Made by a program: the position numbers and the translations under genes | Assembly: GCF_030463565.1 (NCBI RefSeq) | Contig: NC_134652.1 | Coordinates: 18,887,397-18,951,396 of the forward strand | Source: Pelecanus crispus | Taxonomy: Eukaryota; Chordata; Aves; Pelecaniformes; Pelecanidae | Direction of reading: 5' to 3' | Length of the DNA: 64,000 nt | The notes under the pieces: model-generated | What the model was told of the DNA's origin: nothing | What the model saw: the letters and a program-made list of their open reading frames with translations, nothing else | Database searches by the model: none | Shown: positions 53,901 to 62,818 of the stretch, one piece after another | Numbering within the stretch: position 1 is the first letter of the stretch | How the letters are laid out: each line of letters opens with the position of its first letter

Positions 53901-56900
53901 GTTCAACAAGGCCAAGTGCAAGGTCCTGCACCTTGGATGGGGCAACCCCTGATATCAACACCGTCTGGGGGATGAAGGGATTGAGAGCAACCCTGTAGAG
54001 AAGGACTCGGGGGTACTGGTGGATGAAAAGCTGGACATGAGTCAATAATGTGCACTTGCGGCTCAGAAAGCCAACCGAATCCTGGGCTGCATCAAAAGAA
54101 GCGTGGCCAGCAGGTCGAGGGAGGTGATTCTGCCCCTCTGCTCTGCTCTGGTGAGACCCCACCTGGAGCACTGCGTCCAGCTCTGGAGCCATCAGCACAA
54201 GAAGGACATGGAACTGCTGGAGAGGGTCCAGAGGAGGGCCCCAAAAATAATCTGAGGGCTGGAGCACCTCTCCTATGAGGCCAGGCTGAGGGAGTTGGGG
54301 TTGTTCAGCCTGGAGAAGAGGAGGCTGCGGGCAGACCCTATTGCGGCCTTTCAGTACTTAAAGGGGGCCTACAGGAAAGATGGGGACAATCTTTTTAGCA
54401 AGGCCTGTTGTGACAGGACAAGGAGTGATGGTTTTAAACTAAAGGAGGACAGGTTTAGACTGGATATAAGGAAGAAATTTTTTACAAAGAGGGCAGTGAA
54501 GCACTGGAACAGGTTGCCCAGAGAGGTAGTGGAGGCCCCATCCCCTAGAAACATTCAAGGTCAGGCTGGATGGGGCTCTGAGCAACCTGATCTGGTTAAA
54601 GCTGTCCCTGCTCACTGCAGGGGGGTTGGGCTCGATGATCTCTACAGGTCCCTTCCAACCCAAAGCATTCTATGATTCTATTAAAGTTTGCTGAAATCCA
54701 ATTAAGGACACTTGGGACAGGAATCGTTTTTTTTAATTAAAAAGCAATTAAAATTTGAAAAGCTAGGTAGATTAAGAGGCTAAATCACCTTCTTTGTGTG
54801 TAATTATCTAGTCATAAATAAATATGAAAATTAAAGCTTTAGTCATTTGCTCTGATGTTTGAGTGAATAATGAAACCCATTGTTTTGTAAACAAATTAAT
54901 AATACACTGTAATTGATCTATTCTTTATGTACTTATAATACAGTCTGTCTTTAAATTTTGTTGCAACTCATTGGGTTTGGTAACTCGTAGGATATTATAT
55001 GCTGTAGTATTGCAAAAATACATGTAAAACGGGGATCTGTTAGAGGCAGCAACTTTTGTATTTCACTTTTAAAATTAATTATTTCTGTTTGAGCATGTGG
55101 GGCAAAATAAACATGAAGAGACTGTAAATAATTCTGCTGTAATAGTATTCCAATGGGATATTCTTTCATAGCCTTAGCCATTCTTTCACTACAAACTCCT
55201 TTCACAAAAGGTGATTAATGTGTTCTGCTCTTCAAATATGGTTTTGGTAATACCGATGATGAAATAACAGGCCCATGATGGAGTCTGTAGAGGGGAGCTA
55301 AATCTAAGAACCACATGACAGCGGGAGTAACTGTTGTAGAGAGAAGCTGGTTTATACACGATCCATCACTACAGGTATCTGCAAAAGTAAAAAGATACTC
55401 CAATTCTATGATTCAGCAGGGGTTTACCAGGCAAATGTAACAGCTGCATGTCATTAATACAGTATTGCAGTGAAGGTGGAAAAACTAAAGGTGGGGTTTA
55501 TGCTGATTTTTTAATAAGACTCCAGAGTGCTTGCTGGATGCTTTCCTCCATCAAATTCATTTATGTAGCCATTATAATACTAAAATAAGATAAACAGAAT
55601 AGAAATCCCTTACAGTGTTGGAATTACACCACACCCCGGCTATTTTTTAGCATGACATATTTTGCTAATAAATTGCGGAGATTTTCAACTTGAACTAAAT
55701 TATTTTATCTGCTAGCCTCTCTCACTCTCTGATGTATCAGCATGCATGTGTGGATGTTACTTGTGTAGGCACGTGTAGTTACACATATGTATGATTCATA
55801 CAAAACCTTGGCTCTTATTTCACCAGAAGGAAGATGTATTCTCTGTACCCAACAATTTTCATTTTGGTTTATGACACACAGAGGGATATCTGTTTCATAG
55901 TGAGCAGCACTTTTTGTAGATATTTTATGGGTAGAACCTCACTGATGCTTAGTTTTTGGGCTGGTGAGTTTGAGAGTAAAACCAGGAATCAGGCTGGATT
56001 CTGTTCCTAACTATCATTGACCAGCTGCGTGGTGCTGGTAAGTCACTTCACATCTCTCTGTCCCTGTTAATTCATCTGTAAAGCAGGGATAACGTTTGTT
56101 TACGTATCTCTGAAAAGGGCTTTGAAATCTCTGTATAAAGCAGAAGGACATAATTAGAAGTAAGGCAGTCTGAGGGTTTTTTTTCTTGTGTCCTGGCAAT
56201 TTTTGAAGCAGTTTAGTTGACTTCAACTAAATTTAGCAAAGGGGCAGAAGTCTCAAAGATAATTGAGTTCCTGAAGTTTTGTCAACTAGGCAGGGGGATA
56301 GAGGAGGAAAAGAACCATTAAGTATCCTTGTTGAAAGAAAGACTGCAGTGTTACCTTATATATTATTAGATAGCAGAGAATCCATGTGGAGGGGAAACTT
56401 TATAAATGCGCCAACATCACTTCTGTTGATTGCTGTTTATAATCTCATCCACTTCTCTCTGTTGCTGCCTCAGGCTATAAGGCACTGGGACATCCTATTG
56501 GGTAGGTTAATTTAATCTACATTTCGATGTTTAAAACAAAAAATTTAAAAAAAAAAGATGTGTAAGTTCAGGCTAGTCGCTGAAGGAGCCTGTGTAGTTG
56601 ATGGAGAGGAATAGACACCCCAGAGGGCTAATTCCATTTGATGCATCTCTGATGCCTTTTACAGGTTAAGGGGAATTTCACCTTTGAAAATGTCTGTTTC
56701 TCTCCATTTAGTATAGAAAGAGACAGACGTAAGTGAGTGTCTCATTTTTAACTGTAGGTTAGGATGAATCACCCTCACATTTTACAGGTAAGTTTATCAT
56801 AGGAGTTGCTTGCAGCACATTAGGCAGAATTATGACCAGAACCTACTAGATGTTTAACACAGCAAATCCAGTCTGACTGGACAAAACAGTCTTGTCTGCA

Positions 56901-59900
56901 CTCTGCTGTTTAGATTGAATATGCCAGACTTTCATGGTTTGATTATATCATGTAATTTTACTCCCTTTCTGTATTCAGAAGTGAAACAGTTGGCTTGTAT
57001 CTGTGGTGGTGGGGTTTTTTTTTCTTGCTGCCTGCTCTAATAAGCAGACAGAAAGTGTCTGTGTCCTCCTGTATTGGTCAGACACTGTAAAGGATACAGA
57101 ATTACTTCTCTTAGATTGTTGAATATATGAAGGTTGAGATTCAAGCCCTGCTGACAATATATTGTAATGATCCAAAATAGTTGTATGTAATAGCACTTGT
57201 TTTATCTGTAAAAATTAATTGCTTAAATCAGATGAACATGCATTTGAAGTAAATTTTACTGTTAAAAAAAAGTTTGCTCTCACTGTTGAATGACACGAAA
57301 GCCTGGCACTTGCACCACATAATTGTCACACCACCTAATATTAAATAAAGAGGTATGATTAGGAGAATGTCAAGGTAATCTGTTTTGTCTTGGTTTTTTA
57401 ATACACAGATGTTAAGCTGCTGTTGATTAATGCTTTTTTTTTTTTTAGAGAAATGGAATTCTCCAGGGATGATACCAGTTGTTAATTATTTTTCTCATGC
57501 ATTAATCATAAACAGAAAATTATTTGTTTTACAGATTTAAAAAATTATGTATTCAGTGCAGAAATATCTGTTTGGTATGTGTAGATTTATTTCATTTTGT
57601 CCTCCCAAATACAATGTCCATGAAGTAAGAAGCATGATTTTATTCCTAGTATTTCCCACATGTTAATCCAAATTGTTGAAATGAATTCAAATTGCTCTGG
57701 TTTTGTGAGACATTGAGAGAAAGTAAATATATGACAGTAAATGTACATGCCTAAACATACTCAAGAAGCTTTGAAAATCACAGATCTATTGAACATCTCA
57801 AACCTTTTTTTTTTTTTGCACAGCTTTCTTTGGCAAAAAAGTGTTTGCATTTTTGAACGTCTCGTCCCACTTACATCTGTCTTGTTCATTCAGATTAAAA
57901 GTGGTTTGAGACCTGTTTTTTAATGTGTGTTTGTAAATTGCTTTCTACAGAGGGATCTTAAATTACATAAAGTCTACAAAGTTTATTGTAATTTAAATAC
58001 ATTATAAAGTTCTGTTTTGCTTATAAGCTATTTAAGCAGTCAGCCCAACGCATACCACTGTTTGATGAAAAATAGAAAAGCTTAAGATAGCTTAAAATAT
58101 TGATACTGTTAAGTGGCTTTCTAATTGTTGCGTTTAATACCAAGCTCTCCTTAGAATCAGTTTCAAGTGTAAGATATTATTATCTTTTATTTTCACAGCA
58201 ATCCTTTCCAAAGAAGCTTCCAATGTCTCAGTCAGTGCCTCAGATTTATATCCAGGTTAAGGAATTTATTTATGCAAGCCTTAAGTTTTCAGAGTCACTT
58301 CACCGCAGGTAAGCTTAAAGTGTCAGGAGTGTGACTGTAAAGTAACCTGTAACTTCCAGATGACCTAAAAATATATATTAAATTGAAAATATATTTTCTT
58401 GTTTGTTAGCTGTGCTTGTTTTGTAATTTACATATAATTTACATATATAATTCATTATATATAATTCATTATATTTAATCATGATTCACAATGCTATTGC
58501 ATATATTTCACATGTGTGTATATATATGTATTGTATACAACATGTGCATGTCTGTATGGGTGAAAGCAGCTTAGCATGGTAAGCAGTCTGAAATACTGCT
58601 GGGTTTTTTTAAACAGTAATGACTGGTTTGAATAATCTAGAGATTTTATTTATTTATTTAACAAAGCATGTAAGGTTTGAAAAATATACTTTGGTACTGA
58701 CCATTTCAGAAATAGTTGTGTAGCATCCACGATTACTTCAAATGGTCTTTCCCTTCTCAGTGCTTTGAGTTTCCTTAGCAGTGATTCCTGCAACAAAATG
58801 TGCTGTCTGCATCCTTATTCTCTCTTCCATCCCACCTTTTTCTGATGGAAAACGTCACAATTCTCCCATTTCCTTTCCTCTTGTGGCCTTCAAAAGCTTA
58901 GTTTTAATTACATAAAATAACATTCATAGATCTGGAATCTATGAATTCGTGGCTGGTCACCCGCTTCTGCACTGTTAAAGATGTAAATGACTCGCTTTCA
59001 CACATTCTTAATTGATACTGTTTATAATTTGCACGTACTAATGAGCACATGTTGACCTCCTCAGTAACTCATTAAAACCCACTAATGACTCTTTCCCGAA
59101 CTGCTGTGTCAATAAACATGTCCAAAATCTAAAAAAAAAAAAAAAAAAATGTTTTGCTTCAGTGTTGAAAGTCAGTTAATGGATAATTTGGTAAGTGAAA
59201 GAGGTGTTCTGTGTGTCGGAGCACAGAAGACTTGGAGCAACCAGAAATTAAATGCACGTAGGGAATTCTTAACGTGAAAAGTTCTCTTTGCAGGGAAAAA
59301 ATAAAAATATTAAGTATTACTGTCAAAGTATTGTCATGTACATCGTAGTTATAAAAATAAACATTTTTTTTTCAGCTCAACAGAAATAGATGATATGCTC
59401 AGAAAATCTACAAATTTGCTGCTTACAAGAACTCTAAGTAGTTGTTTACAAAACCTAATTAAAAAACCTCATATAGGTTTAACCGAGGTAAGTTTTAAAA
59501 CACATACTCAAACCCATGTTTTTTAAGACAATTAGTGCTAAAACTATTCGTGTAAATGTAGATATACTGTGGTATTAAGGTTTGTGTAAGAAAAACAAGT
59601 AATGTTTGCTTTCAAATTGAAAATTTGAAGAGGTGAAAGATGAAGTATAAAAAAGCATCAATATGTGTTACATAAATAATAACAATACAGTGTTGGGTCT
59701 AGTTGGAAGTATATTTGCACAGGGATGCCTTTTGAGAGACAGAGATGACAGTGAAAGAGTTCTGTCTTCTGTATGATTAACAGAGATTTGCAAGAAGTAA
59801 GCCGAAGACTCTTACTACTTTGGTTGCATACGGAGCATGGTTCGCGTGTTCTGCTTCTGTTTAACAATTAGTAGCACATTGTTGAGTTTCTTTTCCTTCC

Positions 59901-61280
59901 TATGAAAAAAAGGGGGGGGGGGGGGGAGGCGAAGAAAATCTCTCTCACATGAACTGTGTAAAGTTTCAGAGTAAACCTACCAGAACAAGGAATCTAAAAT
60001 CTCAAGTTCATTCTAACACATGAAACTTTTTCCATAGTAATTGCAACTAAAATATTTTAGTAGGCTTGTGCACGTTGTTTCTTCATCAGGACTCTTGGTT
60101 TAATTTGTTTATTGGACAGAATAAGACAGAGTGAGACAGTGAATCACTCTGAACATTCACTGCAGGTACATGCAGTGTCAGGAGGCAGCAGGTACCTACT
60201 GAAACATGCTGAGAAGGACTTACGCTGTTGCCATTAGAGCAGTGTTATGTCATACTGAACGTTGTTTTTAAACTGCAAGGACCTCTTGTATAAATTAAAT
60301 CAAGAAGAAGAAGAAGATGAGGAAGGAGTTCTGTAAATCATACATTGCCATGTTAGTAAGACAAGCCATACAATTTTTCTGAGATGTTGTTTTCTGTGTT
60401 CTTGAAATCAGTACAGGAATATTTTCAAGGATATGAAAATAAATGCACTAGTATTTTTTGAGGTGTTTCATTATCAATACATTTTATGAGAAAAATGTTA
60501 AAAAGAGAAAACTTATTTTACCAAGCATTAGATTAGTGTTCACTAAAACAGACAATATGCAGTGAGAATTAAGATACAATATACTGATAATTCAGTTATT
60601 ATGCATTATGTACATTGTCTAGTTTGTGAACTGAATGGGAATGCAGGTCTTGCTGATAAAAACATTTATATCATATACAAGCAGATTGTTACCATTGCTG
60701 GGGAGGAGGAATTGACAACTTTATTTTTGAAATTCCCTAACTTCAGAATGCATCATTTTGCAGACAATATTGTGAAATATTTCTTTTATAGCAGTAATTT
60801 TTAAAAAAAAAATATTTTTATAGTACAAATTAGTTATTTGCTTTTGGCAATATATTTTCCTTTGTTTTCCCTTTTTAAATTCTAAAATATCAGTTGGATT
60901 TATTTCACTGCGTAGGTGTCTGCAGTCTTTATTTTTAAAATGGCATCATTAGTATGTAAACTGTAGTATTACTCCTTAGTGGTATTTGAAAGCAAACTAG
61001 AAAACTAAGAGGTAATAGGCGGTCACCTGAAATACTGTAATTAATTTCTAGTAGCATTGTTGCTGAAAAAAGTAACCATTTACAAAATCAAATGACAATG
61101 GGTGATACAGTCAGGATTTTTACAAGATTTTTTTGTCTCTTGTAGCTTGTTCAAATCATCATAAACACGACACACCTAGAACAAGCCTGTAAATACCTTG
61201 AGGATTTTATATCTAATATTACAAATATTTCACAAGTGACTGTTCACACTGCAAGACTTTATGGACTTTCTACATTTAAG
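12624..61280 (+). CDS. EXOC6: Exocyst complex component 6 (Sec15), exons 1-17, 3' part outside window
   Basis: Seventeen exons join in frame (12624-12706, 31358-31529, 32821-32868, 32989-33079, 33988-34033, 42010-42214, 43487-43642, 44658-44726, 48155-48238, 48332-48378, 48766-48886, 50863-50934, 51574-51671, 52812-52917, 58199-58308, 59376-59487, 61146-61280), giving 1755 nt or 585 codons. All introns are GT-AG. The protein matches Sec15/EXOC6 throughout, with landmarks [50 protein letters not shown] and [20 protein letters not shown]. It is EXOC6 and not the paralogue EXOC6B: exon 4 reads [19 protein letters not shown], and exon 7 carries the KTF...LQKQN segment. Sec15 is an exocyst subunit that tethers vesicles to the plasma membrane. 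Its C-terminal half binds Rab11 in animals, and a mouse Exoc6 mutation (hbd) impairs transferrin recycling. The N-terminal part (about residues 40-130) is helical and coiled-coil-like. An acidic linker lies at about 255-267. About 220 C-terminal residues are beyond the window. No frameshift or stop was seen. Confidence 0.97.
20686..20726. repeat. T41 homopolymer
   Basis: An uninterrupted run of 41 T. On the minus strand it would read as a poly(A) tail following the reverse complement of 20727 onward. I see no AATAAA close to it and no target-site duplication, so a retroposon is not established. Long runs like this are prone to sequencing and assembly length error. Confidence 0.9.
25896..25900. 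repeat. Target-site duplication, left copy (GGGCC)
   Basis: The five bases GGGCC lie directly before the LTR and recur exactly at 26959-26963. A 5-bp duplication is the size usual for class III (ERVL-like) avian elements. Confidence 0.75.
25901..26958 (-). mobile_element. Solo LTR of an avian endogenous retrovirus (copy 1)
   Basis: A 1058-bp long terminal repeat beginning TGTGGTGGGC and ending CAATATA, where the family terminus is CAATACA. It is flanked by the 5-bp duplication GGGCC. Orientation is minus: the minus strand has a TATA-like ATATTTAA (about 26774-26782 on plus) and, downstream of that, the polyadenylation signal AATAAA (plus-strand TTTATT at 26090-26095). No gag, pol or env flanks it, so it is a solo LTR left by LTR-LTR recombination. 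The middle is a degenerate array of roughly 50-bp GCTCCAGC-containing units. A 16-bp tandem duplication lies at 26251-26282, and about 104 bp present in copy 2 is missing. The reading frames inside it (up to 210 codons) are not genes. Assignment to ERVL rests on the 5-bp duplication and is tentative. Confidence 0.9.
26251..26282. repeat. 16-bp tandem duplication inside LTR copy 1
   Basis: TCAGTTCATCACACGC occurs twice in direct succession (26251-26266 and 26267-26282). The second LTR has a single copy at the equivalent place, so this is a private duplication of copy 1. Confidence 0.9.
26959..26963. repeat. Target-site duplication, right copy (GGGCC)
   Basis: GGGCC directly follows the LTR end and is identical to 25896-25900, fixing the right boundary of the insertion. 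Confidence 0.75.
30136..30156. repeat. C21 homopolymer
   Basis: Twenty-one consecutive C. The run makes the 3' end of the short frame at 29944-30177 read as polyproline, which is an artefact of the repeat. The complementary G21 could form a G-quadruplex (inference). Confidence 0.9.
31095..31175 (+). repeat. tRNA-derived SINE head (MIR/CORE-like), ancient
   Basis: The stretch reads like the 5' end of a MIR-type SINE. An A-box region (GTAACTGGTTAAGCAC, about 31112-31127) is followed about 40 bases later by a B box (GGTTCAATTC, 31151-31160) and then TCAGTTTTGCACCA. The T-arm folds as CTGGG/CTCAG around TTCAATT. The acceptor and D arms do not pair well, so it is not a working tRNA. It lies about 190 bp before exon 2. 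Family assignment is from memory of the MIR consensus. Confidence 0.55.
31247..31280. repeat. T22 run followed by GA repeats
   Basis: Twenty-two T (31247-31268) followed by a short GAGAGA tract, about 80 bp upstream of exon 2. It is a simple repeat. Confidence 0.9.
31358..31529 (+). CDS. EXOC6: EXOC6 exon 2
   Basis: Acceptor TTTAACAG|G, donor AAG|GTAAGG. It encodes residues 28-85, beginning [18 protein letters not shown] and including [20 protein letters not shown], the most conserved Sec15 N-terminal block. This is the common exon onto which both first exons splice. Confidence 0.97.
31530..32820 (+). other. EXOC6: EXOC6 intron 2
   Basis: About 1.3 kb of AT-rich sequence. I see no repeat family or coding exon in it. 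Confidence 0.85.
32821..32868 (+). CDS. EXOC6: EXOC6 exon 3
   Basis: A 48-nt exon encoding [16 protein letters not shown] (residues 86-101), flanked by TTTTTAAG and GTGAGA. It is in phase 0 at both ends, so skipping would keep the frame. Confidence 0.95.
32952..32977 (+). repeat. T26 run in the polypyrimidine tract before exon 4
   Basis: Twenty-six uninterrupted T end 11 bases before exon 4 (AAATCTCTAAG intervenes). The run supplies most of the polypyrimidine tract of a 120-bp intron. Confidence 0.9.
32989..33079 (+). CDS. EXOC6: EXOC6 exon 4
   Basis: It encodes residues 102-131 plus the first base of Val132, including [20 protein letters not shown]. Acceptor TCTCTAAG, donor CAG|GTGAGT. The [11 protein letters not shown] wording separates EXOC6 from EXOC6B. 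Confidence 0.96.
33080..33987 (+). other. EXOC6: EXOC6 intron 4
   Basis: About 0.9 kb, AT-rich, with a T16 run at 33462-33477. Nothing else was recognised. Confidence 0.85.
33988..34033 (+). CDS. EXOC6: EXOC6 exon 5
   Basis: A 46-nt exon encoding [15 protein letters not shown] (residues 132-146) plus two bases of Arg147. Acceptor TTATGCAG, donor AAAAG|GTGAGT. Confidence 0.95.
36940..37012 (-). repeat. Possible tRNA-derived SINE head, minus strand
   Basis: On the minus strand an A-box-like TGGCTCAGGAAAC (plus 36997-37009) is followed about 40 bases later by a B-box-like AGTTCAAAC (plus 36949-36957), the spacing of tRNA-type internal promoters. The intervening CACCTCTAGGTCA resembles ancient amniote SINE sequence. 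I could not fold a full cloverleaf, so this is a candidate only. Confidence 0.35.
39437..39466. repeat. AT microsatellite
   Basis: A run of AT dinucleotides with one AAAT interruption, followed by an A-rich tract. Confidence 0.85.
42010..42214 (+). CDS. EXOC6: EXOC6 exon 6
   Basis: The largest exon seen (205 nt), encoding residues 147-215. It includes [20 protein letters not shown] and [20 protein letters not shown], both strongly conserved in Sec15. Acceptor TTTGTAG, donor CAG|GTAAGC. Confidence 0.97.
42215..43486 (+). other. EXOC6: EXOC6 intron 6
   Basis: About 1.3 kb. A minus-strand frame of 97 codons (42711-43004) has no recognisable similarity. Nothing else was recognised. Confidence 0.8.
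43487..43642 (+). CDS. EXOC6: EXOC6 exon 7
   Basis: It encodes residues 216-267, beginning [15 protein letters not shown] and ending in the acidic stretch [10 protein letters not shown]. This is the least conserved part of the protein, a linker between the N-terminal coiled coil and the helical-bundle region. Its sequence type is EXOC6 rather than EXOC6B. Phase 0 at both ends. Confidence 0.95.
43643..44657 (+). other. EXOC6: EXOC6 intron 7
   Basis: About 1.0 kb, AT-rich, with an acceptor TTCTTCAG. No repeats or exons were recognised. Confidence 0.85.
44658..44726 (+). CDS. EXOC6: EXOC6 exon 8
   Basis: A 69-nt, phase 0/0 exon encoding [20 protein letters not shown] and SVL (residues 268-290), a near-invariant Sec15 block. 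Donor GTATGT. Confidence 0.96.
44727..48154 (+). other. EXOC6: EXOC6 intron 8
   Basis: About 3.4 kb. A short imperfect palindrome ATCCTTGATCCAAGGAT lies near 45840-45860. No family or exon was recognised. Confidence 0.8.
48155..48238 (+). CDS. EXOC6: EXOC6 exon 9
   Basis: It encodes [20 protein letters not shown] and VLQPQSSM (residues 291-318), a basic segment conserved across Sec15 proteins. Acceptor TTTTAG, donor GTAACC. Confidence 0.96.
48332..48378 (+). CDS. EXOC6: EXOC6 exon 10
   Basis: A 47-nt exon encoding [15 protein letters not shown] (residues 319-333) plus two bases of Gly334. It follows a very short 93-bp intron (acceptor ACTGAAAG). Donor GG|GTAAGT. Confidence 0.95.
48379..48765 (+). 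other. EXOC6: EXOC6 intron 10
   Basis: About 390 bp. Frames stay open on both strands in the middle, but none shows similarity or splice support. Nothing was recognised. Confidence 0.8.
48766..48886 (+). CDS. EXOC6: EXOC6 exon 11
   Basis: It encodes residues 334-374, beginning [20 protein letters not shown] and ending with [13 protein letters not shown]. This opens the C-terminal helical-bundle region of Sec15. Acceptor GTTTTAG, donor TCA|GTAAGT. Confidence 0.97.
48887..50862 (+). other. EXOC6: EXOC6 intron 11
   Basis: About 2.0 kb, AT-rich. No repeat family or exon was recognised. Confidence 0.85.
50863..50934 (+). CDS. EXOC6: EXOC6 exon 12
   Basis: A 72-nt, phase 0/0 exon encoding [20 protein letters not shown] and DTLQ (residues 375-398). 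Acceptor CACTTTCAG, donor GTACAT. Confidence 0.96.
50935..51573 (+). other. EXOC6: EXOC6 intron 12
   Basis: About 640 bp, AT-rich. Nothing was recognised. Confidence 0.85.
51574..51671 (+). CDS. EXOC6: EXOC6 exon 13
   Basis: It encodes [20 protein letters not shown] and [12 protein letters not shown] (residues 399-430) plus two bases of Arg431. Acceptor CCTTAG, donor AG|GTTAGT. Confidence 0.97.
51672..52811 (+). other. EXOC6: EXOC6 intron 13
   Basis: About 1.1 kb. No repeat family or exon was recognised. Confidence 0.85.
52812..52917 (+). CDS. EXOC6: EXOC6 exon 14
   Basis: It encodes [20 protein letters not shown] and [15 protein letters not shown] (residues 432-466) after completing Arg431. 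Acceptor TTCACCAG, donor AAG|GTAAGG. Confidence 0.97.
52985..54682 (+). mobile_element. CR1 LINE, 5'-truncated and decayed, sense orientation
   Basis: A CR1 non-LTR retrotransposon covering part of the reverse transcriptase and the 3' end. Frame fragments show [20 protein letters not shown] (about 53278-53337), the B motif [10 protein letters not shown] (53701-53730) and the C box FVDDTKL (53791-53811), where family members usually have FADD. The 3' UTR ends with the CR1 hallmark CTACAGGTCCCTTCCAACCC and two near-copies of the octamer ATTCTATG (54667-54682). Stops such as TGA at 53343-53345, plus frame changes, interrupt the coding region, so it is immobile. The 5' edge is approximate. Confidence 0.95.
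55960..56150 (+). repeat. MIR-type (CORE) SINE, ancient
   Basis: The sequence follows the MIR consensus as I remember it: a tRNA-like head ending GGCTGGATTCTGTTCCTAAC, then TGACCAGCTGCGTGGTGCTG, GTAAGTCACTTCACATCTCT, CATCTGTAAAGCAGGGATAA and GGGCTTTGAAATCTCTGTAT. The order and spacing match the head, CORE and tail of an amniote MIR. Such copies predate the bird-mammal split in many cases. Boundaries are approximate. Confidence 0.8.
58199..58308 (+). CDS. EXOC6: EXOC6 exon 15
   Basis: It encodes residues 467-502, beginning [19 protein letters not shown] and ending FSESLHR, plus two bases of Ser503. Acceptor TTTCACAG, donor AG|GTAAGC. Confidence 0.97.
58309..59375 (+). other. EXOC6: EXOC6 intron 15
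   Basis: About 1.1 kb. It has AT-rich tandem ATATAATTCATT repeats near 58436-58480 and an AATAAA followed by A19 (59111-59149), listed separately. Confidence 0.8.
59111..59149 (+). repeat. AATAAA plus A19 tract, possible retrocopy 3' end
   Basis: AATAAA (59111-59116) is followed 14 bases later by 19 A (59131-59149), the arrangement of a polyadenylated 3' end. I found no clear target-site duplication and do not recognise the upstream sequence, so a retroposed mRNA tail is only a possibility. It is intronic and not the EXOC6 3' end. Confidence 0.35.
59376..59487 (+). CDS. EXOC6: EXOC6 exon 16
   Basis: It encodes residues 503-540, including [20 protein letters not shown] and [11 protein letters not shown], a hallmark of the Sec15 helical region. 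Acceptor TTTTCAG, donor GAG|GTAAGT. Confidence 0.97.
59488..61145 (+). other. EXOC6: EXOC6 intron 16
   Basis: About 1.7 kb with a G15 run at 59912-59926 and a short GAA repeat near 60303-60316. No exon was recognised. Confidence 0.85.
59912..59926. repeat. G15 homopolymer
   Basis: Fifteen consecutive G after an A7 tract. It is a possible G-quadruplex former and a likely site of sequencing length error. Confidence 0.9.
61146..61280 (+). CDS. EXOC6: EXOC6 exon 17 (last in window)
   Basis: It encodes residues 541-585, beginning [20 protein letters not shown] and ending [10 protein letters not shown]. Acceptor TCTTGTAG, donor AAG|GTATGG. In other vertebrates the protein continues with DARHAAEGE in the next exon. 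I found no such exon before 64000. Confidence 0.97.
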
Positions 61281-62813
61281 GTATGGTATGTGTCATCTGC
61301 TGTATGACTATGTCTGAAAAGTTACATTAAAATCACTATAAATGAAGCATTTTAAAACAAAAGGGGGTGAGGGCAAAGCTGCACACTTTCTTGTTTTTGA
61401 CTCTAAGCCAATTCTGAACTGCTATGAATTAAATTGTAACACTGAGCAGATAAACACTTTTTTTATGTTATCGGTATGATGTGAAGTATGTCAGTATGTG
61501 AGAAGTATTAATGTTCTTTCAGACACATCTTTTATTAGGTTGTGAAATTACAAGCTAAGCTTAACTGCACTAGAAGCTTTCAATAGTTTAAGCTCCAGTT
61601 TGTGTAACATCTTCCCTTTCTGAATGGAATCGAGCAAAACAGCTAGTTTAATCTGAAATGTTTGTATTGTTTATTTGTTTTTTTTCTACAATAGAAATAT
61701 TTTGTGGTATATTTTCAAATTGTGTAATTTAGTAATATAAAAGCAGTATTAAGAATGTGCTACAAAACATAAATTATTCAATTATCTTTTTAGAATTTGT
61801 GTTTTACTTACATATCCTTTATATACACAATAATACTTGTTAAAATGATCACCGGGAACTTGACTGTTTCTAATGTATGGCAACTGCTTACCTGTACAAG
61901 CTGTATTTTTCTCTGACATTTTTCAGAAATGGCAGAAGTACTTAAGCTTACATCTCAAAAAATTAAATCATAGGTGATGCATACTCAGCATAGACAATTG
62001 TAATTTCAACAGTTAGCATGGCAACATTTATAAGCAGAGTATAAAATAATCCTAAAATGAAAAATGTTGTAATTTTATTTCTGTATATGGCTCCTCATCT
62101 CATTAGTAGAGGAAGTTCTCCTAGTTGTTCTTACATTTGTCTATACAAAAATTCTGAAGGGTTTTGAAAAGGGGAGGCAAAAGCAAAAACACCAAGTGAT
62201 TTGTATAGTCACATCTGATGTCCTTGGCAGAGCAAAAACCATACCCTCATCTGTGAAGTCCCTCTCCACAATATTACTCAAAAGGCCTTAGTCCTTTTTC
62301 AGTTGTAAGGCAGACACGTGTTGTTAATGAGAAACCTGCACGTAAAAATGAAATTGCTGAAGGCAACTTATACACGTAATGTCAGGTAACTCGAGATGGC
62401 TGAGATTTATCCCTTAGAGAAATTAGTCAAAATTGTGATCCTTGCTCAGGCTGTTTTATGTCATAATGACTGTAGTAAGCTCTAAACCAAGGCTGCAACA
62501 GCTGGACTAGCTATGCTGAGTGCAAAGATGGTTTGGTCTCAGACCAAATGTCCCTACACCAGAAACCATCCTGTGCTGTAGCACTGGGATAAGGTGTAGA
62601 GATGCTTAGAGATCCTTCATGCTCTCGTGGTGGTTGAATGCCAGGTACTTCTTTCAAGCACCAGATGGTTGTGTACATCGAAGAACCAAGTTTTGGTATT
62701 CATATATGTAAAATATGGCAGAAATTATTTCATTGACTGAGTCTGGCTGAGTAGGGTTTTTTTTGTTTAGAATAGAAGCATGTGTGTGTGCTTGGGGGAT
62801 GGTTTGGGGTTTT

Positions 62814-62818
62814 CTTTC
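62814..62818. repeat. Target-site duplication, left copy (CTTTC)
   Basis: CTTTC directly precedes the second LTR and recurs at 63955-63959. Confidence 0.75.

Larger units (their letters stand above)
52918..58198 (+). other. EXOC6: EXOC6 intron 14 (5.3 kb)
   Basis: It holds the CR1 LINE (52985-54682) and a MIR-type SINE (about 55960-56150). The remaining sequence is AT-rich with no recognised feature. Confidence 0.85.

Noticed and set aside
53030..54675. A separate gene encoding a reverse transcriptase
   Set aside because: The motifs are CR1, the coding region is broken by stops and frame changes, and the 3' end is the CR1 octamer.
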